Positions 45,126-54,679 of a DNA stretch of 64,000 nucleotides are shown piece by piece. Location: positions 86,146 through 150,145 of the forward strand of contig JAPLSO010000051.1 in assembly GCA_026398595.1 (NCBI GenBank), in the 5' to 3' direction. Position 1 is the stretch's first letter; every line of letters begins with the position of its first letter. The notes under the pieces were generated by a model. It was not told the DNA's origin. It saw only the letters and a program-made list of their open reading frames with translations, and searched no databases. This DNA comes from Spirochaetota bacterium. GTDB lineage: Bacteria; Spirochaetota; Spirochaetia; Treponematales; Rectinemataceae. The position numbers were made by a program, and so were the translations under genes.

Positions 45126-46709
45126 ATGGAACAGAAAAGAGCTTCCCATTGGGCCGATCAGACAGCCGAAAAGATTCTGGCGGAATGGGGCGACAGGGAT
45201 TCCTATACCTGCGCCTCGGGCATTACTCCCTCGGGTACCGTTCATGTTGGCAATTTCCGCGAAATGATCTCGGTCGATCTCGTGGTCAGGGCCCTGCGCG
45301 ACAGAGGTAAAAAGGTCAGATTCCTCTACAGTTGGGACGACTACGACGTCTTCCGCAAGGTTCCCCTCAACATGCCCCAACCCGAACTCCTGGAAAAATA
45401 CCTGCGTTTCCCCATAACGATGGTCCCTGACCCCTGGGGAAGGGACGAGTCCTACGCCCGTCACCATGAGGTAGACGTCGAATCCATCCTTCCCAAGGTA
45501 GGGATATTCCCTGAATTCCTCCATCAGGCCGATCGCTACCGCTCGGGGCGCTACTCCGAAGGCATGCGCCGCGCCCTCGAAATGCGCGAACATCTCAAGG
45601 CTATCCTCGACCAGTACAGGGACGAGGACCACAAAATCCAAGGCGAATGGTGGCCGGTTTCCGTCTTCTGCTCGGCCTGCAACAAGGACACGACGGAGAT
45701 AGAGGGCTGGGACGGCGAATGGGGTCTCTCCTACAAATGTGAATGCGGCCATAAGGAGAAGGGCGATCTCCGCACCCGCAAGGGCGCCAAGCTCTTCTGG
45801 CGCGTCGACTGGCCCATGCGCTGGAACTACGAAAAGGTGGATTTCGAGCCGGCGGGCAAGGACCACCATTCCCAGGGCGGAAGCTTCGACACTTCCAAGC
45901 ATGTCGTCCAAGAGGTCTACGGACGCAAACCTCCCGTCACTTTCAGGTATGATTTCATCGGCATCAAAGGCTCGCCGGGCAAAATGTCATCCTCGAAAGG
46001 CAAGGTGGTCGACCTGCCTGACCTCCTGCGAGTCTATCAGCCCGAACTGGTGCGCTACCTCTTCGCGGGCACGCGGCCGAATACCGAATTCGTCATAAGC
46101 TTCGACCTCGATGTCATCAAGATCTACGAGGACTACGACAAGACGGAGAGGATATACTGGGGTACAGAGAAGGCCAAGGGCGAAGAGCATGAATCCTACG
46201 AACGGCGGATTTATGAACTCTCCCAGGTAGGGGTTGTCCCAGCGGAAGCTCCCTACCAGGTTCCTTTCCGCCACCTCTGCTCCCTCCTCCAAATTCACCA
46301 GGGCGATGTCGAGGCTGTCCTCGCCTCCCTGCCCGGACTCAAGCCCTGCCAAATAGAGGGTATCCGTACCCGGGCAGCCTGTGCCTGGTACTGGGTGAAC
46401 GAATGCGCGCCCGAGGACTTCAGGTTCAGCGTGAGCAAGCCTGGCCAGAAAGCCGAGCTCTCCGATATCGAGACGCAGGCCGTCCGGCATCTGCGGGACG
46501 ACGTCGTCGCGCGGCTTGAGACCTTCGCCGACGAGAAGGCAGTGGCCGAGGCCATCTACGCGGCCGCTGCCGCCGCGGCAACCGATGGCAAGACCCTTTT
46601 CAAGGCCGCTTACCATGCCTTGATCGGCAAGGACCAGGGGCCGAGGCTCGCTGGCTTCCTGGGAACCCTGGGCAAGGAAAAGGTGCTTTCGATTCTAGCC
46701 GTCTACTAA
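45126..46709 (+). CDS. lysS: Class I lysyl-tRNA synthetase
   Basis: Charges tRNA-Lys with a Rossmann-fold (class I) catalytic domain, unrelated to the usual bacterial class II enzyme. CASGITPSGTVHVGNFRE carries HVGN (residues 40-43) in place of HIGH, and PGKMSSSKGKVVDL is the KMSKS loop (near 286). Cys pairs (CSACNKD; CECGHKE) suggest a zinc site. It is 527 residues, typical of this family. The class I form is found in archaea, spirochaetes and few other bacteria, making it the best lineage marker in the window. Confidence 0.95.
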   Translation: MEQKRASHWADQTAEKILAEWGDRDSYTCASGITPSGTVHVGNFREMISVDLVVRALRDRGKKVRFLYSWDDYDVFRKVPLNMPQPELLEKYLRFPITMVPDPWGRDESYARHHEVDVESILPKVGIFPEFLHQADRYRSGRYSEGMRRALEMREHLKAILDQYRDEDHKIQGEWWPVSVFCSACNKDTTEIEGWDGEWGLSYKCECGHKEKGDLRTRKGAKLFWRVDWPMRWNYEKVDFEPAGKDHHSQGGSFDTSKHVVQEVYGRKPPVTFRYDFIGIKGSPGKMSSSKGKVVDLPDLLRVYQPELVRYLFAGTRPNTEFVISFDLDVIKIYEDYDKTERIYWGTEKAKGEEHESYERRIYELSQVGVVPAEAPYQVPFRHLCSLLQIHQGDVEAVLASLPGLKPCQIEGIRTRAACAWYWVNECAPEDFRFSVSKPGQKAELSDIETQAVRHLRDDVVARLETFADEKAVAEAIYAAAAAAATDGKTLFKAAYHALIGKDQGPRLAGFLGTLGKEKVLSILAVY

Positions 46710-46757
46710 AAGCGCCGATCTTCCGGAATAGAGCGGGCGGTAGGACGGCCGCCCCTT

Positions 46758-47456
46758 TTAGCGCCAGTTCTCGAGCATGGCGGAAACGCTCCTGCGCATC
46801 TCTAGGGCAAATGAAGCCGAAAATTTCCTTGTGTAGAAAGCCATGCCGGTATTTTCGGCCTCGACGGACCCAGAGGCTCCTTCCGCTACGGCGGATCCTG
46901 TTGTCGAGCTCTTCCCCCCCAGCGAAAATCGAAGGCAGTTCCTCGCGCCCAGGCATCCTGTAACGATTCTTGTGGACGATAAGACTTCTGTCCAGCCTGG
47001 AAGGCTGAGGCCTGGAAAGCTGAGGCCTGGAAGGCTGAGGCCTGGCCCGCTGCTGGGCTGTTGGCCAGCCGACACAGGGCGTCGTGATGGGAAAGGCGTA
47101 CTTGGGCAGCTCGAGGAGCCGGCGATGTTTTTCCCAATTCTCCATCACGTCGCCGATGTGGCAGGACCCCAGCCCGAGGCTTTCAGCCGCGGTGACCACC
47201 GTCTGGGCGGCGATAAGAGCGTCGCAACAGGCTAAGAGCAGATCGAATTCACGGGGACGGAGCATGGTTTCGCCCTGTCGCGCCAGGAGGTCAGGAACAG
47301 CCGAAGCCTCGTAAAAAGCCATCATCCGTGCGTAATCGGCGAGGAAGACGAGGACGAAGGGGGCTTTGGCTATAAAGGGCTGATGGTCGCAGGGATGGGT
47401 TTGTCCTTCCATGCGCGGACCGATTTCCGCCCCAGGAACACCGTCCCAAAGTTCAT
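46758..47456 (-). pseudogene. Broken nitroreductase (NfsA/FRP-like): internal deletion and frameshifts
   Basis: Three reading frames each hold part of one nitroreductase. ATG 47456 (GGAGG just upstream) gives MNFGTVFLGRKSVRAWKDKPI, the FMN-binding N-terminus, and stops after 28 codons. A second frame (47412 down to about 46900) gives FIAKAPFVLVFLADYARM, ESLGLGSCHIGDV, then IVHKNRYR. A third ends with FYTRKFSASFALEMRRSVSAMLENW. About 50 residues between the first two parts are missing by comparison with NfsA. A 15-bp repeat expansion sits before IVHKNRYR. It lies 13 nt after pepF, so it was once co-transcribed. No functional enzyme is expected. Confidence 0.8.
46996..47045. repeat. 15-bp tandem repeat, 3.3 copies
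   Basis: CCTGGAAGGCTGAGG at 46996, 47011 (one mismatch) and 47026, followed by CCTGG. It keeps frame (5 codons per unit, giving a Pro/Ser/Arg run) inside the degraded nitroreductase. Confidence 0.95.
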
Positions 47457-47469
47457 AGGCCTCCTAGCG

Positions 47470-49272
47470 TCACACTGCCTGGCTCTCGAATTCCTTTATC
47501 TGCCGGCGGAAGAGGCCCATGGATCCCTTCCAGAAATCGACGCTCTCGATGTCAAACCCCGCTCCGGCCGTGATGTCGACCGCCGAGGCCGAGCCGGTGT
47601 CGGCGAGAAGCTTTCTGTACCTTGGCGCGAAAGCCCTGCCCTCGGCCTCATAGGAGGCGTAGAGGCCCAGGCCGAAAAGCTGGCCGAAGGCGTAGGGGAA
47701 GTTGTAGAAGGAAAGCGAGGGCATGTAGTAGTGACCCTTGACCGCCCACATGTATGGATGGCGCTTCTCGGGATCGAGGCCCTCGCCGTAGGTCCTTTCC
47801 TGAGCTTCGAGCATGAGGGAGCAGAGCTGCTCAGGTCCGAGTTCGCCTGACTTCCTCGCCTCGAAGACGGCTTTTTCAAAATAAAAGCGGGAGAGGATGT
47901 CGACGATGATCTGGCAACCGTCCTGGAGGTGCGCCTCGACAAGATAGAGACGCTCGCGCGGGTCGGCAGCCGCCAGCGCGGCCTCGGAGACAATGGTTTC
48001 GGCGAAGATCGAGGCTGTCTCAGCGAGGGTCATCGGGTAGCGCGTCAAGGCATAGGGCTTTTCCTTGACGCATTCGTGATGCCAGGCATGTCCAAGCTCG
48101 TGGGCCACCGTGGACACGGAGGAAAAGCTGCCGTCGTAGTTGCAGAAGACCCTGGCTGTCTTGGCATCGGGAAAATCCGTGCAATAGGCCCCTCCGGTCT
48201 TGCCCTCCCGCGGACGCGCGTCGATCCAGCCGTCGGAGAAGGCTCGAGCGGCGAAAGCCCCCATGGCAGGGTCGAAGGAGGATAACTTCTCCTCGATGAA
48301 ACTCCCCGTTTCCTGCCAGGAGAACCGGCGGGGGGCCAGGTCCTTCACCTGCACGGGAGCAAAAAGGTCGTAGAAGGCGAGACTCGGAAGATCCAGTGCC
48401 CGGGCCTTCACCTTGAGGTAACGCCTCCAGAGCGGCAGAGAAGCTTCCATTGCTTCGATGAGGGCGTCGAGTGCAGCCCGTGTTATCCGCGCCTGGGCTA
48501 TGGACTTTTCGAGGGAACCCTCCCAGCCTCTCCTGCCGTTGAGGGCTATCGTCGTCCCCTTTACCCCGTTTAAGGCCGCCGCGAGGGGAATCTCCATGGA
48601 TTTCCATACTCCGAGTTCGAGTTTGTAGGCCTTTTCGCGGATCGCGCGATCCGGGTCGCCCGCCAGGTTCCTCAGCTCGGCCACGGTCTTTATTGTCCTT
48701 AAGTCTCGATCCCACAGGGCCGAGGCCTTGGAGCTCACGGCGTCCTGGAGCCTCGACCAGGCGTCGGCTCCGCTCCTCCCCAGGTCTTCGGCAAGGTCCT
48801 CCAGGTCGGGGGTCATCTGCCTGGACTGGAAGAGAAGTTCCTCGGAAAGGTAGAAGGCAAAAGGAGCAAGTTCAGGATCGGAAGCGAGAAGGGGTCCAAG
48901 ACTGTCTCTCCGCGCGGCGAGGGCGTTCCTGAACAGGACCTCGGCCTTCTTGGCTGGGAGGGCCAATTCCTCAACGGCGTTGAGCTCGGTGATTGTCGCT
49001 TGATCGCCCGTTGCCGTACTGAATCGCGCGTAGGTATAAGCCGAGAGCGTTTCCATCCTCGAGCCCAGCCTATCCAGGAGGGCGAGAGTTTTTACGAGCC
49101 AGGCGCGGCAATCCTCGCCGGATTTCAGCGAGGTTGTCGATTTAAGGAAATCCAGAACCTCGGCCGCCAGTGCCGTGGCTTCGATCTTGGCATTTTTATA
49201 GGATTCCGAATTGAAGCCGGGATAGATGGCATCCAGATCCCAGGTTGGCGCAAGTTCAGATCCAGACATCAT
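47470..49272 (-). CDS. pepF: Oligoendopeptidase F-type M3 metallopeptidase
   Basis: A cytosolic zinc peptidase that degrades short peptides. [12 protein letters not shown] holds the HExxH site; [22 protein letters not shown] (third zinc ligand Glu) and [20 protein letters not shown] are typical of the PepF group. It is 600 residues from ATG 49272, which has AAGGA 5 nt upstream and overlaps the end of ndk; ATG 49269 is equally possible. Confidence 0.94.
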   Translation of the reverse strand: MMSGSELAPTWDLDAIYPGFNSESYKNAKIEATALAAEVLDFLKSTTSLKSGEDCRAWLVKTLALLDRLGSRMETLSAYTYARFSTATGDQATITELNAVEELALPAKKAEVLFRNALAARRDSLGPLLASDPELAPFAFYLSEELLFQSRQMTPDLEDLAEDLGRSGADAWSRLQDAVSSKASALWDRDLRTIKTVAELRNLAGDPDRAIREKAYKLELGVWKSMEIPLAAALNGVKGTTIALNGRRGWEGSLEKSIAQARITRAALDALIEAMEASLPLWRRYLKVKARALDLPSLAFYDLFAPVQVKDLAPRRFSWQETGSFIEEKLSSFDPAMGAFAARAFSDGWIDARPREGKTGGAYCTDFPDAKTARVFCNYDGSFSSVSTVAHELGHAWHHECVKEKPYALTRYPMTLAETASIFAETIVSEAALAAADPRERLYLVEAHLQDGCQIIVDILSRFYFEKAVFEARKSGELGPEQLCSLMLEAQERTYGEGLDPEKRHPYMWAVKGHYYMPSLSFYNFPYAFGQLFGLGLYASYEAEGRAFAPRYRKLLADTGSASAVDITAGAGFDIESVDFWKGSMGLFRRQIKEFESQAV

Positions 49273-49705
49273 TGCCGTCCTTCCAGTCCAGGATCTCTTC
49301 CTCGGCGAAGAAGAGCCCAATCTCACGCCGGGCCGATTCGGGGGAATCCGAGGCGTGAATGATGTTAAAGTTCGTGTGCATGGCGTAGTCTCCCCTTATG
49401 GTACCTGGGCTGGCCTCGAGAGGCTTGGTAGAGCCGCAGAGCCGCCTGAGGAGGGCGATGGCTTCCTCGCCCTCGAGGACCATCGCGATAACGGGACCCG
49501 AGGTGATGTAATCGACCAGTTCGCCGAAGAAGAACTTGGCCTTGTGCTCGGCGTAGTGCTTCTCGGCGAGGGGCCTTGCTATGCGCATGAGTTTCAGCCC
49601 GACAATATTGAAGCCCTTTCTTTCGATCCTGCATATAATTTCGCCGACGGCGTGCCTTGAAAGCACACCCGGCTTGAGCATCGCGAAGGTTCTTTCTAAA
49701 GCCAT
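49256..49705 (-). CDS. ndk: Nucleoside diphosphate kinase
   Basis: Transfers phosphate from ATP to NDPs through a phosphohistidine. [10 protein letters not shown] is the N-terminal signature and [12 protein letters not shown] carries the catalytic His (usually IHGSDS; here Ala replaces Gly). It is 149 residues from ATG 49705 with GGGAGG upstream. The gene overlaps the pepF start. Confidence 0.96.
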   Translation of the reverse strand: MALERTFAMLKPGVLSRHAVGEIICRIERKGFNIVGLKLMRIARPLAEKHYAEHKAKFFFGELVDYITSGPVIAMVLEGEEAIALLRRLCGSTKPLEASPGTIRGDYAMHTNFNIIHASDSPESARREIGLFFAEEEILDWKDGNDVWI

Positions 49706-49820
49706 GTGTCCTCCCTTCACAGGATCCTAGCACCGGACGGAGAAAGTTGCCATAAAGAAATGGCCCTTCCGTGCTGAATGGTTGCCGCGATGCCGCCGGT
49801 GCGGCATACTTCTCTAACGC

Positions 49821-50775
49821 ATGAATATCGAATTCCACTACTATGCACTCTACTACCTCGCCAGAAACGCGGGATTCGACGCGGCCGACGCTTCGATCAT
49901 CGCTATATCGAGCCAACTTGTGGACGAATGCCTTGCCCCCTGGAAGATCATCTTGATCCAGGATGACAAACGCACCGAGGTCACACAGAACTACCTATTC
50001 TGGAACGAGTATGTAGGCAGGGAGATCTATCGTCCCTTCCACTTCAGAAAGGCCAGGACGCTGGCCTGTGACGGCCGATTCCCCCCTCGCCAGGGAAATA
50101 CTCATCGCGGCCCTCAGGACAGGATCACTTTTCAGGATGGGTATAGCTCTCCACGCCTACGCCGACACCTGGGCCCATCAGGACTTCTCCGCCGACCAGG
50201 AAGAGCAGAACTCCTTAGGACGGGGAGGCCTTCCTCCAGTCGGCCACCTCCAAGCCCTCGGGAACCCCGACGATCCGCGCGGATCCTGGGTCGATCCCCG
50301 GCTCAAGGATGCGTTCTGTGCCGTGGACAACGCCGTACGCTGTGCCGCAGCCGCGATCAGGATCTACCGCTTCCTGAGAACCTTCAGGCACGCCGGCTTC
50401 GCGGACGAAAGCCTGATAGTGGGAAAGCTCCTCGAACTCTGGAAGGACAGAAGGTCGCGGGACCCGCTTGCCCGGGCTTCGGACTATATCGTCGATCTGG
50501 AAGTACCGCCATATATCCCGGAATCCTGGGCTTTTAAAGCTGGAGCAAGCCCCGCGAGGATCCTCGGAAAGGGGAGACCTTACCCCCTGGCGGGCTACGA
50601 CGGATCCACCTGGCTGGCGCAGGCGGCAGCCAAGGCCGAATCGACCTTCGGGGCTGATCGCGGCTCCATCGAAAGCGAGCGTTATTCGGGCTCTCTCTTC
50701 GCCCAATGGAACGAGGCGGCGCGGAATCACCGCGGCCTCTGTCTCACGCTTTTCTCCCAACGAGGTATCGCATGA
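49821..50775 (+). pseudogene. DUF6765-like gene with a +1 frameshift
   Basis: The first frame (49821 on) encodes MNIEFHYYALYYLARNAGFD...YRPFHFR, a typical start for this helical, HD-phosphohydrolase-like family. From about 50050 it turns into an Arg/Pro-rich run. The adjacent frame then continues the family: RPGRWPVTADSPLAREILIAALRTGSLFRMGIALHAYADTWAHQDFSA, to a stop at 50773-50775. Removing one A from AGAAAGG near 50047-50051 would restore one 317-residue protein. The downstream part shows no other damage and its stop overlaps the next ATG, so this may be a recent mutation, a sequencing error or recoding. Confidence 0.75.
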
Positions 50776-51764
50776 TCGTTTTCTCCAAGACTCAGAACCG
50801 TGCACGGACGCTTGCTGTCTTTCTCGTCCTTATCGTCGTCCTCGTATCGAGCTGCACACTTGTTCCCAAGGAAATCTATCTTGTCGAGCCCGCTTCGCGA
50901 CTCGAATACGATCCCCAGATATATTTCCGGTTCTCAGGCACCGTTCTGAGGGACCTCATCGCCGGCTTCGGAGAGAAAGAGATGATCCAGCTTTCGAAAA
51001 GCTTCGACCAAAATCGCTTGTCTGATATTCAGGGCGGAGGGAAAAAGGATGAAGGCAAGGTGGATCTCTCCTCCCTGGATGGGATTTTAAAGCGTTCGAG
51101 GACGATCGGCGCGGGAATCAGGGGGCTCGGGACAAATACCATCAAGATGGAAGCTGTCCTCATCGGAGATTTCGCGCCTCTATCCATGAGGATGGGCCTG
51201 GCTTTCGACGGAAACTGGAGGAGGATGGATGATGGCGGCTACCAGTCCACGAAATATCCACTCTTTATCCGTCCTCCCTCCCCGGGGATAGTCATTTTAA
51301 GTACGGAAGCCATGAGGCCTGCTGTGACGGCCCCATCCCTGTCCCCCTACCCCGCCGCCTTCGACGGGATCTCCCGTTCCGATCTTTTCATCGCCGCCGA
51401 TGGGCCGACACTCCTGAGTTCCTTTTCCCTTCCCGTGGAAACGGCGGCCATTCCGCTCAAGGGCATAGCCTTGGCCGCTTCGTACACCGAAACCTTCCTC
51501 GTGGGGAAAGACCCCGCAGCGGCCCAGGCTCCAACGTATACCGTGGAAGTTCGTATCCTCATGAAAGACGAGGCATCGGCCCGAGCATATCGCCCGGTCA
51601 TACGCTTCCTCTGGGTGTCTGCTGCCAACCGCTTCTTCGGATCGGGCTCCAAGGCCGCCGCGCTCTCCCCGGTTCAGGAAAATGACAGCTACGTGGTGCG
51701 GGGAATAGAGCTGGACAGCAAGGAACTGAGGCGTATCATCGTCTCCGCGCTTCTCGGCGGATAA
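50772..51764 (+). CDS. Lipoprotein of unknown function (330 aa)
   Basis: ATG 50772 overlaps the stop of the DUF6765 gene (ATGA). The signal peptide ends in the lipobox LVSSC (VFLVLIVVLVSSCTLVPKE), so the mature protein is lipid-anchored. The rest is mixed alpha/beta with no recognised motif. The stop lies directly against the stop of the convergent hydrolase-like gene. Confidence 0.75.
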   Translation: MIVFSKTQNRARTLAVFLVLIVVLVSSCTLVPKEIYLVEPASRLEYDPQIYFRFSGTVLRDLIAGFGEKEMIQLSKSFDQNRLSDIQGGGKKDEGKVDLSSLDGILKRSRTIGAGIRGLGTNTIKMEAVLIGDFAPLSMRMGLAFDGNWRRMDDGGYQSTKYPLFIRPPSPGIVILSTEAMRPAVTAPSLSPYPAAFDGISRSDLFIAADGPTLLSSFSLPVETAAIPLKGIALAASYTETFLVGKDPAAAQAPTYTVEVRILMKDEASARAYRPVIRFLWVSAANRFFGSGSKAAALSPVQENDSYVVRGIELDSKELRRIIVSALLGG

Positions 51765-53159
51765 TCAGCGGGAGCTTGGACCGGGATAAGGCGTCGTGCC
51801 CCCGGGTGCGGGCTTGGCCTTGGCAAAGGCCTCCAGGAGATCCACGAGGCCCGTCGAAACGGGAAATGCCGGATTGGTAAAAGAATCGTAATTCTCCTCT
51901 TCCGAGCCTATGGTCTTCAACGCGTAATTCATGGAGGGCACAAGGCGGGCAGCTGAGGCCGGTCTGGCTGATAGAAGTCTCTCAAATGAGGGCTTGTCCG
52001 CCTGGAGGTCTGAGTCGCCGTAGATGAAGAGTATGGGCGCCTTGACCGAGGCGAAGAGCTTGGCCGGGTCGACAGCCAGCCAGGAAGAGAGCCAGGCAAG
52101 CCGGGAGGGGGCGAAGAATTCGGCCAGCGTCTCGGAAGGCTCGGGAACAGTGCCGTTCGTAAGCAGGGCGGCGACGATTCTGCTCGCTTCCTCCTTTCGC
52201 GCCTCGTCCAGACTCTCGAGCATTTTTTCGAGACTCTCCTTGGGGGATTCACCCGAAGCCGCCATGACGGCCAGACCGTCGACGGAGAGTCCTTCGGACT
52301 CGAGCCTGGCGAGTGCCATGGCAGCCACCCAGGCCCCTTCGTTCATGCCTGCCGCGATGATCCTCGGATGGTCCTCCTGCTTCAGAAATTGGCGCAGGAC
52401 GGCAGCTCCGTCGTCGGCGAGCTCCTCGAGGCTCGGCAGGACGCCGCCCTTCTCGAGGACGTAGGCCTCCCCTGACCCTCTTTTATCGAATCGGAAGCTT
52501 TCCACACCCCTCGCGGCCAAGGCCGATGCTATCTGGGCGAGACTGTTCGACATTCCGGGAACGTTGTAGTTGTTTCCGTTCCTGTCGGCAGCCCCGGCTC
52601 CGGCAAAGAGGACCACAAGGGGGAACCTGCCCCACCACTGACTCGGTTCAAGGAGGCTGCCGGGAAGGCTCCCTCCATTTACGGGAATCTCCATGAAGGT
52701 TTCACCAGCAACGGCGGGAAGCTCGGTCCTTCGTAAAAGGAAGCTGCTCTTCCAGGATTTGGATGCAGCCGTTCCGATGATCAAACCGTCTTTGCTGGAT
52801 GATCCCCCGCCCTGGGGAAGGGGGGATGATGCGTAATAGCCCTCGAATCGCAGTTCCTCGTCCGGTCCCAGGGCGTCGAGGACAAAGTGAATCCTCGAGG
52901 CCGACCAGCTCACTTCGTCCAAAGGATAACCATACATGGATTGTTCGGGTATATCGAAAAGGGCCCCGCGTGCAGGGCCCAGGATCCGTAGGTTCACCTC
53001 GGCGGAAAGAGGTTCCGCGGCGCGGTTCGCGCTCTTGATGGTGAGTCTGCCCGACCATCGGCCTTCGGTTATGCCTTGAACGGGCTGGGCCTGTGGAGCC
53101 GCAGCCCGGGCCAAGGTGACTAGTCCGAGGAAGAGGACGATGGGAAAACGCGGTCTCAT
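51765..53159 (-). CDS. Secreted alpha/beta-hydrolase-fold protein, probable pseudoenzyme
   Basis: A signal peptide (PIVLFLGLVTLARAAA) and a beta-rich N-terminal domain precede an alpha/beta-hydrolase domain. LVVLFAGAGAADRNGNN is the oxyanion-side motif of the family, and FRFDKRGSGEA and LFIYGDSDLQ (acidic residue) are in place. The nucleophile elbow reads GMNEGAW, with Asn where Ser should be, and the late catalytic-His position reads SMNYALKT, with Tyr instead of His. So the fold seems kept but the hydrolase chemistry lost. It starts 2 nt after adk. Confidence 0.78.
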   Translation of the reverse strand: MRPRFPIVLFLGLVTLARAAAPQAQPVQGITEGRWSGRLTIKSANRAAEPLSAEVNLRILGPARGALFDIPEQSMYGYPLDEVSWSASRIHFVLDALGPDEELRFEGYYASSPLPQGGGSSSKDGLIIGTAASKSWKSSFLLRRTELPAVAGETFMEIPVNGGSLPGSLLEPSQWWGRFPLVVLFAGAGAADRNGNNYNVPGMSNSLAQIASALAARGVESFRFDKRGSGEAYVLEKGGVLPSLEELADDGAAVLRQFLKQEDHPRIIAAGMNEGAWVAAMALARLESEGLSVDGLAVMAASGESPKESLEKMLESLDEARKEEASRIVAALLTNGTVPEPSETLAEFFAPSRLAWLSSWLAVDPAKLFASVKAPILFIYGDSDLQADKPSFERLLSARPASAARLVPSMNYALKTIGSEEENYDSFTNPAFPVSTGLVDLLEAFAKAKPAPGGTTPYPGPSSR

Positions 53160-53161
53160 CG

Positions 53162-53800
53162 TCAGCCGACGCGCCTCGTAAGGGCTTCTGAGAAGAGCCT
53201 ATATACGGTCTCGGGGCTTCCCGAGCCGTCAATGCTCGCGATGAGGCCTCGCTTCCCGTACCAGGCGACGAGGGGCTGTGTCTGCTCGCGGTAGGCGGCG
53301 AGCCGTGTGCGGATCGCCGCTTCTCTGTCGTCGGGGCGGATCACGAGGGGCTTACCGCAGACATCGCAGATCCCTTCTGTTTTTGGAGGCATGGTCGCGA
53401 CATGGTAGATCTTCCCGCAGGAACCGCAGACCCTTCTGCCCGTAAGCCTGAACAGGATCATTTCGTCGCCGACGTCGAAATCGACGACGAGATCGACGGG
53501 CTTGACAGCCTGGAGCGCCTCGGCTTGGGGTATTGTCCTCGGAAAGCCGTCGAGAATCCAACCTGAGGCCGTGTCGGGCTGAGCGAGTCTTTCACGCACG
53601 AGTGCTATCGTCAGGTCGTCCGGGACAAGTCTTCCCTCGGCTATGATGCCTTTGACTTTTTCCCCGAGTCTAGTTTCGCGCCGCACAGCTTCACGGAAGA
53701 GATCCCCCGTCGAAATATGGGGAAGACCGAGCCGCATGGAAGCAAGGGAGGAAAGAGTGCCTTTGCCCGCACCCGGAGGGCCTAAAAATACCATCTTCAT
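53162..53800 (-). CDS. adk: Adenylate kinase
   Basis: Interconverts ATP + AMP and 2 ADP. P-loop GPPGAGKGT at residues 7-15, STGDLFREAVRR for AMP binding, WILDGFPRTIPQAEAL, and a zinc-type LID with four Cys (CGSCGKIYH...CDVCGKPL). It is 212 residues from ATG 53800. No ribosome site precedes it; a -10 box 6 nt upstream suggests a leaderless mRNA. Confidence 0.96.
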   Translation of the reverse strand: MKMVFLGPPGAGKGTLSSLASMRLGLPHISTGDLFREAVRRETRLGEKVKGIIAEGRLVPDDLTIALVRERLAQPDTASGWILDGFPRTIPQAEALQAVKPVDLVVDFDVGDEMILFRLTGRRVCGSCGKIYHVATMPPKTEGICDVCGKPLVIRPDDREAAIRTRLAAYREQTQPLVAWYGKRGLIASIDGSGSPETVYRLFSEALTRRVG

Positions 53801-53806
53801 GACCCA

Positions 53807-53835
53807 AGAGTACCCCAGCAAGACAGGAAGAGTAA
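53807..53835 (-). promoter_or_regulatory. Predicted adk promoter, leaderless arrangement
   Basis: Minus strand: TTACTC (53835-53830), 17-nt spacer, TACTCT (53812-53807), 6 nt, ATG 53800. No Shine-Dalgarno sequence. Confidence 0.45.
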
Positions 53836-54080
53836 ACTCCCGGCAATATGCGGCAAGCCGCTGATAGGAGCGTTGTCCACTGTGCTTCCAGACATTGCCG
53901 GGGAATTACCGTCCGATAGCGCTGATATGCAGACTCAAGCAACTATGTGCGTTGCCGCACAGATGGAGTTTGTTCTGAAATGCATAATAATTTCGCAAGG
54001 CCGATGAGATCGAAAGTATCAGCGCAGCCCGTTCGTCAATCATCCAAGATAGTATCCCCGATATTCAAACAGGAGGAAAA

Positions 54081-54626
54081 ATGAAGAAATTAGTCTTGGT
54101 TCTCGGTATCGCCACCAGCGTCATTTTTACATCATGTACAATCATGCCGGCACAACTTCACCTTCTGGGAGCCATTACCTTAGGAGAATCTGAAAGCAAG
54201 ACCAGTCTGGTTACCATATCGGTACAACCGGCCTGGGCGTACTCTGGGCCAGGGAATGGCAATGGTAATGCGCAAGGGCAAAAGGGGCATGACCGAATAA
54301 CCAGCTTCAGCGTTGTGTTCCGCAATACCACCAATAGCCCTGTACTCGTCGTATGGGGGAAGTCTTCGCTAAAATATAACAACGGGGCATTTTCTCCTTT
54401 CATACAAGGCCAGAAATATGAAGATTCGGCAAGACCCATGGATGCAACGGTCATTCCACCCTATGGGACCATAAGGAAATATATATATTCATCCCAGCAG
54501 CTTTACAGCGACTCTGGAAAACACAATGGATGGAAAATGCGATCAATTGAAGCAAAACATGTTGTACTTGTGTTTTGTGTGCAATCGAGGGACATCGAGG
54601 ATTATTATACGGTAGTGGTTCAGTAA
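54081..54626 (+). CDS. Lipoprotein of unknown function (181 aa)
   Basis: AGGAGG before ATG 54081. A lipobox ends the signal peptide (VIFTSC). A Gly/Asn-rich stretch (GPGNGNGNAQGQ) lies before a beta-rich domain (FSVVFRNTTNSPVLVVWGKSSLKYN). Codon use and GC are lower than in the housekeeping part, so this marks the left edge of the accessory segment. The 280 nt upstream (53801-54080) hold the adk promoter and nothing else I can name. Confidence 0.75.
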   Translation: MKKLVLVLGIATSVIFTSCTIMPAQLHLLGAITLGESESKTSLVTISVQPAWAYSGPGNGNGNAQGQKGHDRITSFSVVFRNTTNSPVLVVWGKSSLKYNNGAFSPFIQGQKYEDSARPMDATVIPPYGTIRKYIYSSQQLYSDSGKHNGWKMRSIEAKHVVLVFCVQSRDIEDYYTVVVQ

Positions 54627-54679
54627 CACAAAAGTATTTTAAATACTTATATTGTTAATACTTGATAAAAGGAAAACCT

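Noticed and set aside
50047..50068. Programmed +1 frameshift in the DUF6765-like gene
   Set aside because: No classical slippery stop-codon context or stimulator was seen; a simple indel explains it as well.
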